Assembly: GCA_946885605.1 (NCBI GenBank)
Contig: CAMPGR010000124.1
Location: 1 to 11,042, forward strand
Direction: 5' to 3'
DNA from: an uncultured Pseudomonadota bacterium
Lineage (GTDB): Bacteria > Pseudomonadota > Gammaproteobacteria > Burkholderiales > SG8-41
DNA: 11,042 bases
Shown: piece by piece, positions 1-5,305 of the stretch
How the letters are laid out: every line of letters begins with the position of its first letter
How positions within the stretch are numbered: the first letter of the stretch is position 1
The notes under the pieces: generated by a model
What the model saw: only the letters and a program-made list of their open reading frames with translations
The model's database searches: none
What the model was told of the DNA's origin: nothing
Position numbers and translations under genes: made by a program

Positions 1-1079
1 CCGCCCTGCGCCATGTCCTTGATGGTGTGCAGGAAGGTGAGGATGTAGGCGTCGTGCTCCACGAGGCCGACGATCGGCACCGTGACCCAGTAGAGGAGTG
101 TCGCGCCGAGCGCGTAGTTCTCGACGAAGATCGGCCTCAGGGCATTCGCCAACAGGTCGAGGATATGGCTCTTTTCAAGTCCGCCGACCAGCGCGAAGAG
201 CGCGATATAGAAGAAGATCGCGCGCCAGTCGAGCTCCTGCAGGCACTCCTCGAAACTGGAAGCCTTGACCCGGTCGCCGAGGAGCGCCAGCACGAGAACG
301 AGAGAGATCGCACCGGTCATCGCGATGAACCCGAGTTGCACGCCGATATACTCGCGCATCGACATGGCGATCACGGTGCCGACAAACCACACCACCACGA
401 TCGTCGCGAAGAACGGATTCGGAATCTTCGCTTCGACATCGAGGCTGCCGAGATCGGTCACCCGCTTGTAGCCGCGGAAGCCGTAGGCCCACATCGCCGC
501 GAGCGTAACGAGAAACGTCACCACCAGAATCGGGAACGACGAGGGCCGCCCGAACTGCCAGATGAAATCGAAGAATTCCGCCCCCGCGACGCTGTGCAGC
601 ATCTGCGGCGGCAGGTCGCCGATGATGAGCGCCGTGCCCATGAAGTTCGCACCGAATCCGATCATGAGTATGACCGGAACGGGGGAGAGCTTGAGGGCGC
701 GCGCGAGGGGCAGCGCGACCGGGGCCATCATGAGGATGGTCACGACGTTGTCCACGAACATCGAGATGACGCCGGCGAGGAAGGTCAGGATGATGACGAG
801 AACGCCCGGCCGCCCGCCTGAGAGCTTGAGCGCCTGTATCGAGAGCCAGCTCGGCACGCCCGACTTTCCGAAATAGCCGGCGATGATCCAGATGCCGACC
901 AGGATCGCCATCACGTTCCAATCCACGTAGTTGAAGGCGTCGGTCTCCGTCATGATGCCGAGCCAGCACATGAGCGCCACACCGATCAGCGCGGCAAGCG
1001 TGCTGTCGACTATGTTCGTGATGACGGCAAGGATCGTGAGCGCGAACACGATCAAAGTTAACCATTGCATCGCTTCCAT
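1..1079 (-). CDS. ArsB/NhaD-type (ion transporter superfamily) permease, 3' end outside window
   Basis: An integral membrane secondary transporter whose C-terminus lies beyond the window; 359 complete codons are visible. It is almost wholly hydrophobic, with membrane stretches near residues 5-41, 54-70, 92-118, 134-154, 181-200, 223-240, 247-267, 287-300 and 324-350. The first-half signature is clear: FVDNVVTILMMAPV at about 108-121, then NFMGTALIIGDLPP at about 145-158, the pattern of ArsB, P-protein and SLC13-like permeases. The matching second-half site reads VEHDAYILTF (340-349), without the usual Asp-Asn-hydrophobic-Pro. The start is ATG at 1079; another in-frame ATG at 1070 is possible and has GGAAG just before it. 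It begins 44 nt after the preceding permease gene, so the pair is probably co-transcribed. The substrate is unknown; organic anion, metalloid anion or Na+/H+ exchange are all compatible with the family. Confidence 0.85.
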   Translation of the reverse strand, partial: MEAMQWLTLIVFALTILAVITNIVDSTLAALIGVALMCWLGIMTETDAFNYVDWNVMAILVGIWIIAGYFGKSGVPSWLSIQALKLSGGRPGVLVIILTFLAGVISMFVDNVVTILMMAPVALPLARALKLSPVPVILMIGFGANFMGTALIIGDLPPQMLHSVAGAEFFDFIWQFGRPSSFPILVVTFLVTLAAMWAYGFRGYKRVTDLGSLDVEAKIPNPFFATIVVVWFVGTVIAMSMREYIGVQLGFIAMTGAISLVLVLALLGDRVKASSFEECLQELDWRAIFFYIALFALVGGLEKSHILDLLANALRPIFVENYALGATLLYWVTVPIVGLVEHDAYILTFLHTIKDMAQG

Positions 1080-1123
1080 ACGTTTTTCTCGCTAACAGTT
1101 GTTATCGGTTCGGAGAAGGCGGC

Positions 1124-2548
1124 TCACTGCGGTCTGGCAGGCGCAGCGATCGCGGCGTTCGGCGTTGCGCCGTGAGACACGCTCGCGGCGGGCGGCGCCG
1201 CGGGCGCGTCCCCGCGCTTGGGCGTCGGATGCCAGCCGAGAAGCGCGAGCAGCACGAAGAACCCGACGAAGTAACCCAGCGCTATATGCCAGCCGTGGTA
1301 GACCCAGCGCCCCACGTTCTTGGCATCCGGATACATGTTGGAGAGCGCGACGCCCGCCGACGACCCGAACCAGATCATCGAGCCGCCGAAGCCGACCGCA
1401 TAAGCGAGCATGCCCCAGTCGTAGCCGCCCTGCTTGAGCGCCAGCGCAGTGAGCGGAATGTTGTCGAACACCGACGAGATGAAGCCGAGCCCCAGCGCGG
1501 TCTGCCACGATGCAAGCGGGAGCTTCTCGACCGGCATCATCGAAGCGATGGTGACGAGCGCGAGCAGGAAAATGCTGCCCTTGAAGGCTTCCGGCACCAG
1601 CCCCCATTCCGGCCGGCGCAGCGGCGCGGTGGCGAGGAGCACCACCCATACCGACACGCCGATGAAGGGGAAGTAGTCGGCAAGCTCCTTGAATTTGAGA
1701 TTGACGGTGACGTTGGTCGCGATTGCCGCGACGAGAATGGCGGCAACAATGCCGATACGCGCCCAGTCCACGGGTCGATGATTCTGCTCGTTTCGGGTGA
1801 TCGGCGCGTAGCGCTGCTGCTGCAGTGCTGCCGGGATGCCGAAGACCAGCAGCGCCGCCAGTGCGGCGATGTAAGCGTCGAGCACGGCGAGCGGGCTCAC
1901 GCCGTCGAGCCACATCATCGTCGTCGTCGTATCGCCCACGACGCTCCCTGCCCCGCCGGCATTCGCCGCGGCGACGATCGCGGCGAGATACCCGATGTGC
2001 ACTTTGCGGCGGAAAACGGTCGCCGCTATGGTGCCGCCGATCAGCGCTGCAGCGATGTTGTCGAGGAAGCCCGAGAGCACAAAGACGATGAGAAGCAGCA
2101 CGAAGCAGCCCTTCCAGTCGTCCGGAAGGAAACGCGGAAGGACGTCCGGTGCATGGCTCTTCTCAAAGTGATTCGAGAGCAGCGCGAAGCCGACCAGCAG
2201 GCACAGCAGGTTCGTGAGGATCACCCACTCGTGCTGCATGTGCAGGGCAAGGCCCGCAATCCCCGGGCCGGTTTTGAAACCGGTGAAAACGAGCTTGTAT
2301 ACCGTAACGGTGGCGAGCCCGATGAGCGCGACGCGCAGGGTATGGTGGTGGAATACCGCCACCCCGATCAGCGTAAGCGCGAACAGAATGAAATCGACGG
2401 GAATCCCGAAGACCGCTGGCGGCTCGCTTGCCGCTGCAGCGATTCCGGGAAGAATGGCCAGTGTCACCGCTGCGACCGCGCGCAGAAATCTGCCCGCCGA
2501 TCGCATGACTCGATGCGGCCTGACGCCTCCGCTCCTGTAGTGGTGCAT
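1124..2548 (-). CDS. NhaD/citrate-transporter-like permease (ion transporter superfamily), 474 aa
   Basis: A polytopic inner-membrane permease. It carries the two repeat signatures of the superfamily: FLDNIAAALIGG at about 161-172 with GGAGSVVGDTTTTMMW at 198-213, and FDNIPLTALAL at 361-371 with FGGSMIWFGSSAGVALS at 387-403. The last stretch resembles what I recall of NhaD sodium/proton antiporters, though database homologues are often just called citrate transporters. The N-terminus (about 20-41) is basic then hydrophobic and ends in an Ala run, like a signal peptide or a first membrane segment. The C-terminal 30 residues are Pro/Ala-rich and probably cytoplasmic. I chose the ATG at 2548 because AGGAG lies 5 nt upstream; the frame stays open to an ATG at 2683, but the extra 45 residues are charged and unlike the family. 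The substrate is uncertain: Na+/H+ exchange or carboxylate transport. Confidence 0.88.
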   Translation of the reverse strand: MHHYRSGGVRPHRVMRSAGRFLRAVAAVTLAILPGIAAAASEPPAVFGIPVDFILFALTLIGVAVFHHHTLRVALIGLATVTVYKLVFTGFKTGPGIAGLALHMQHEWVILTNLLCLLVGFALLSNHFEKSHAPDVLPRFLPDDWKGCFVLLLIVFVLSGFLDNIAAALIGGTIAATVFRRKVHIGYLAAIVAAANAGGAGSVVGDTTTTMMWLDGVSPLAVLDAYIAALAALLVFGIPAALQQQRYAPITRNEQNHRPVDWARIGIVAAILVAAIATNVTVNLKFKELADYFPFIGVSVWVVLLATAPLRRPEWGLVPEAFKGSIFLLALVTIASMMPVEKLPLASWQTALGLGFISSVFDNIPLTALALKQGGYDWGMLAYAVGFGGSMIWFGSSAGVALSNMYPDAKNVGRWVYHGWHIALGYFVGFFVLLALLGWHPTPKRGDAPAAPPAASVSHGATPNAAIAAPARPQ

Positions 2549-2553
2549 GCGTT

Positions 2554-2559
2554 CTCCTG
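2554..2559 (-). promoter_or_regulatory. Ribosome binding site fixing the permease start
   Basis: CAGGAG on the minus strand, with AGGAG 5 nt before the ATG at 2548. It supports this start over the in-frame ATG at 2683, 45 codons upstream. Confidence 0.75.
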
Positions 2560-2693
2560 TTATATGGAGTTCTGGGGACCGCGTGCCTTGAGCTTGTCGC
2601 TGTCGCAGTGCGGCCTTCACCTCGAACGAATCGCCGCGGCTACGCAGGGCCGCGGCCCGTTCAGGCAAAGGTCTCGCATGCAATGTTGAATTG

Positions 2694-2792
2694 CCGGCGC
2701 AGCCGGAGTGCCGATTCCTCCCCGCACTCGTGATGACGGCTACGTCGCGGCGGCGCCTCCTGCGCCGCCGTAGCTACTCCCCTTTGGAGGGG
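2694..2792. repeat. Cluster of four adjacent hairpins, REP/MITE-like intergenic element
   Basis: Four inverted repeats follow one another almost without gaps. (a) 2694-2706: CCGGC, loop GCA, GCCGG. (b) 2706-2729: GAGTGC and GCACTC around a 12-nt loop. (c) 2740-2773: GGCGGCGC (2749-2756) and GCGCCGCC (2762-2769) around a 5-nt loop, with outer arms CTAC (2740-2743) and GTAG (2770-2773) and a 5-nt bulge at 2744-2748. (d) 2779-2792: CCCCT, loop TTGG, AGGGG. The inverted repeats are seen directly. That they make up a dispersed genomic repeat is inferred from their dense stacking in a non-coding gap. They could also attenuate or protect the fhs transcript. No T-run follows hairpin c on either strand, so a classic terminator is unlikely. 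Confidence 0.5.
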
Positions 2793-2862
2793 CGTTCTAG
2801 AGTTCCAGAATGCGCCGAGCTTTTTACCATGGCGCTTTCCGGGGCGTCAATAAAAAACCAGC

Positions 2863-4539
2863 TCAGAAGAGGCCGACGACCTTGCCCTCGTCAGTGAGAT
2901 CGATCTTCTCCGCCGACGGAATCTTGGGCAGCCCCGGCATGGTCATGATGTCGCCGCAGACCATCACGATGAATTCGGCGCCGGCGGCGAGCCGCACTTC
3001 GCGCACGTTGATGACGTGGCCGGAGGGCGCCCCGCGCAATTGCGGATCGGTGGAGAACGAGTACTGTGTCTTCGCAACGCACACCGGGTAATGGCCGTAG
3101 CCGTCTTCCTGCAGCTTGCGGATCTGGCCGCGCACCTTCCCATCCGCCGTGACCTCGCTCGCGCCGTAGATCTTCGTCGCGATTGCCTTGATCTTCTCCC
3201 ACAGCGGCAGATCGTCCTCGTAGACGAACGTGAAGCTGGACGGCACCTTGTCGATCAGGTCGACGACGACCTTCGCCACTTCGGCCGCACCCGCGCCGCC
3301 GTCGGCCCAGTGGGTTGCGAGGATCACCGGCGCTTCGTGATGCGCCATCTTCTTCTTGAGAAGCCCGATCTCGGCCTCCGTGTCGAAGGTGAAGCGGTTG
3401 ATCGACACCACGCACGGCAGCCCATAGTGATTGCGCACGTTGTTCACGTGCCGCTCGAGATTGGTGATGCCCTTCTCCAGCGCCGCGAGGTTCTCCTTGT
3501 TGAGCTCCTTCAGGTCCGCGCCGCCGTGGTACTTGAGCGCGCGTATGGTCGCGACGATCACGACGGCATCCGGGCGCAGCCCGGACTTGCGGCACTTGAT
3601 GTCGATGAACTTCTCCGCGCCGAGATCCGCCCCGAATCCTGCCTCGGTCACGACGTAGTCGGCGAGCTTGAGAGCACTCTGCGTGGCGATCACCGAATTG
3701 CAGCCGTGCGCGATGTTGGCGAAAGGCCCGCCGTGGATGAACGCGGGATTGTTTTCGAGCGTTTGCACGAGGTTGGGCTTGATCGCATCCTTGAGCAGCA
3801 CCGTCATCGCGCCGTGCACTTTGAGGTCTCTCGCACGCACGGGCTTCTGGTCGCGGGTGTAGCCGACGACGATGTTACCGAGGCGATTCTTGAGGTCCTG
3901 GAGCGAAATGGCGAGGCAGAAAATCGCCATCACCTCGGATGCGACGACGATGTCGAAGCCATCCTGCCGCGGATAACCGTTGCCGGGGCCGCCCAGCGAC
4001 ACGACGATGTCGCGCAGCGCCCGGTCGTTCATGTCCATCACGCGCTTCCAGGTGATGCGCCGGACATCGATACCGAGCTCGTTGCCGTGATGGATGTGGT
4101 TATCGATCGCCGCGGCGAGCAGGTTGTTGGCGAGCGCGATCGCGTTGAAGTCTCCGGTGAAATGGAGGTTGATGTCCTCCATCGGGACCACCTGCGCGTA
4201 GCCGCCGCCCGCCGCCCCGCCCTTCATGCCGAACACCGGCCCGAGGCTCGGCTCGCGCAGGCAGATCATCGCCTTCTTGCCGATCTTGTTCAGCGCGTCG
4301 CCCAGGCCCACCGTTGTGGTGGTCTTGCCCTCGCCCGCGGGGGTGGGACTGATCGCGGTGACCAGTATGAGCTTGCCGTTCGGCCGGCTTTTCAAGCTGT
4401 CCACGAAATCGAGCGACACCTTGGCCTTGTAGTGGCCGTAAGGCTCGAGGTGCTCCTCCGGGATGCCGAGCTTCGCGGCAATCCGCGTAACGCGCTCTAT
4501 TTTTGCCTGTTGGGCGATCTCGATGTCGGATAGCGGCAT
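2863..4539 (-). CDS. fhs: Formate-tetrahydrofolate ligase (10-formyl-THF synthetase)
   Basis: A cytoplasmic ligase that joins formate to tetrahydrofolate using ATP, giving 10-formyl-THF, the entry of formate into folate-bound C1 metabolism (purines, serine, the serine cycle). At 558 residues it has the usual full length. The N-terminal region holds the family P-loop [11 protein letters not shown] at 66-76, followed by [20 protein letters not shown] (95-114) and INLHFTGDF (123-131), all diagnostic. The C-terminus ends in a typical [11 protein letters not shown] tail. The ATG at 4539 has AAGGA 9 nt upstream and gives the expected short N-terminal helix. It lies 172 nt after the nitroreductase gene, so it may have its own promoter or be read from the formate dehydrogenase operon. 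Paired with that dehydrogenase, it sets the split between assimilating and oxidising formate. Confidence 0.97.
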   Translation of the reverse strand: MPLSDIEIAQQAKIERVTRIAAKLGIPEEHLEPYGHYKAKVSLDFVDSLKSRPNGKLILVTAISPTPAGEGKTTTTVGLGDALNKIGKKAMICLREPSLGPVFGMKGGAAGGGYAQVVPMEDINLHFTGDFNAIALANNLLAAAIDNHIHHGNELGIDVRRITWKRVMDMNDRALRDIVVSLGGPGNGYPRQDGFDIVVASEVMAIFCLAISLQDLKNRLGNIVVGYTRDQKPVRARDLKVHGAMTVLLKDAIKPNLVQTLENNPAFIHGGPFANIAHGCNSVIATQSALKLADYVVTEAGFGADLGAEKFIDIKCRKSGLRPDAVVIVATIRALKYHGGADLKELNKENLAALEKGITNLERHVNNVRNHYGLPCVVSINRFTFDTEAEIGLLKKKMAHHEAPVILATHWADGGAGAAEVAKVVVDLIDKVPSSFTFVYEDDLPLWEKIKAIATKIYGASEVTADGKVRGQIRKLQEDGYGHYPVCVAKTQYSFSTDPQLRGAPSGHVINVREVRLAAGAEFIVMVCGDIMTMPGLPKIPSAEKIDLTDEGKVVGLF

Positions 4540-4711
4540 TGTGCGTCTTCCTTCTTCTGTCGATGGGCTGCGGAGCGCAAACTCGCGTGCCTGAGGCCCT
4601 GCAGGGCGCGAGCATGCTGCGAAACTGCGGCGGAGCGAGCCTTCCGCGAAAACCGGCTAACTATAAGAGCGGCAAAACTCGCCTTGCCTTGACCGGAGTC
4701 AAGTTTTGACT
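4540..4711 (-). promoter_or_regulatory. fhs leader and possible promoter with several inverted repeats
   Basis: This 172-nt gap holds TTGAC/GTCAA half-sites in alternating orientation (4689-4693, 4698-4702, 4706-4710), an inverted repeat GGCAA/TTGCC (4671-4675, 4684-4688), a -10-like TATAGT on the minus strand (4665 to 4660), and a 12-bp palindrome GCCCTGCAGGGC (4596-4607) within outer arms CTCGCG (4582-4587) and CGCGAG (4607-4612). No -35 box sits at proper spacing from TATAGT: TTGACT (4702 to 4697) is 31 nt away. A promoter is therefore only possible. The half-sites would suit a dimeric regulator upstream of fhs, or a weak terminator after the nitroreductase gene. Confidence 0.3.
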
Positions 4712-5272
4712 TCAGCCCCGCCAGACCGTCACGAACTCCTCCGGCACTGGGCGGAGAACCGGTGCCGAACCGCCGACACGGGTGCCGATATAGAGGAACC
4801 CGACGATGGCATCGTTCGCGGCAAGCCCCAGCGCCTCCTTCAGCGCAGGGTCGTAGGCGGGCGGACCCGTGCGCCACATCGCGCCGAAACCCAGCGCGTG
4901 AACGGCGAGCATGATGTTCTGCGCGGCAGCGCCGGCCGAGATGATCTGCTCGACGTCGGGAATCTTTTCGCTCGCCTTCAATCGCGCGGCGACGACGACG
5001 ATGACCGGCGCGCGCAGCGCTTTCTGACGCTCGCGCGCGAGCGATTCAGGCGCCGCATCGGGCTCGCGCCGCTTGAGCGACGCCGCCAGCACTTCGCCGA
5101 AGCGACCGCGCGCCTCCTCGGGAATCACGACGAACCGCCATGGGCGCAGGCGCCCATGGTCCGGGGCCCGCACCGCACTCTGCAAGATCTTCTCGAGCGC
5201 CGCTTGGTCGGGGCCGGGCGCTGCGAGCCGCAATGCCGAGTCGCGGCTCAGCAGAAGTTCGAGCGCGTCCAT
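4712..5272 (-). CDS. YdjA-like nitroreductase family flavoprotein, 186 aa
   Basis: A small FMN-dependent NAD(P)H oxidoreductase fold, cytoplasmic and normally a homodimer. The sequence follows E. coli YdjA along its length: the MDALELL start, the FMN-phosphate contact region SRDSALRL (9-16) keeping Arg10 and Ser12, the APDHGRLRPWRFVVI block (36-50), an Ala/Gly-rich helix around 112-125, GFGAMWRTG near 128-136, and a GFLYIGT strand toward the end. The physiological substrate of this subgroup is unsettled; it should not be read as a true nitroaromatic reductase. It starts 33 nt after the formate dehydrogenase alpha gene, with GAGG only 2 nt before the ATG, which suggests translation coupled to the upstream gene. 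In this context it could use NADH made from formate, but that is inference. Confidence 0.9.
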   Translation of the reverse strand: MDALELLLSRDSALRLAAPGPDQAALEKILQSAVRAPDHGRLRPWRFVVIPEEARGRFGEVLAASLKRREPDAAPESLARERQKALRAPVIVVVAARLKASEKIPDVEQIISAGAAAQNIMLAVHALGFGAMWRTGPPAYDPALKEALGLAANDAIVGFLYIGTRVGGSAPVLRPVPEEFVTVWRG

Positions 5273-5305
5273 AGCCTCGCCGGTGGCCCGTCGCGGCGAG
5301 GCGCG

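Larger units (their letters stand above)
2549..2862. other. 314-nt intergenic region between fhs and the permease pair
   Basis: No convincing gene is present. In transcription order it begins with TTTTTT about 5 nt after the fhs stop. I found no good GC-rich stem before that run, so I do not call a terminator. It then holds a cluster of hairpins (2694-2792, listed separately), a perfect 12-bp palindrome GGGCCGCGGCCC at 2647-2658, and the permease ribosome binding site. I see no convincing sigma-70 promoter; a TATAAC hexamer lies only a few bases from the ribosome binding site and has no partner. Confidence 0.6.

Noticed and set aside
175..1065. 296-codon minus-strand open frame beginning MVNFDR
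   Set aside because: It is out of frame with the clear permease frame starting at 1079, and its product is Arg/His-rich rather than membrane-like.
1093..1104. Palindrome TAACAGTTGTTA between the two permease genes
   Set aside because: It is short and AT-rich, within a 44-nt operon spacer; it could be chance and has no second copy nearby.
1172..2689. 505-codon open frame on the plus strand opposite the permease gene
   Set aside because: It mirrors a well-supported membrane protein gene. The product is rich in Arg, His, Asp and Glu with no recognisable domain, as expected from the reverse strand of GC-rich coding DNA.
2840..2863. Rho-independent terminator at the TTTTTT run just after the fhs stop
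   Set aside because: There is a T-run but no stable GC stem directly before it; only a 3-bp stem can be drawn.
3016..4533. 505-codon plus-strand open frame opposite fhs
   Set aside because: It is an antisense shadow of a full-length conserved fhs gene, with a low-complexity charged product and no domain.
4540..4711. ZTP (pfl) riboswitch or sigma-54 promoter upstream of fhs
   Set aside because: The conserved riboswitch blocks are not visible. The GG and GC dinucleotides are not spaced by the 10 nt needed for a sigma-54 site (8 and 13 nt instead).
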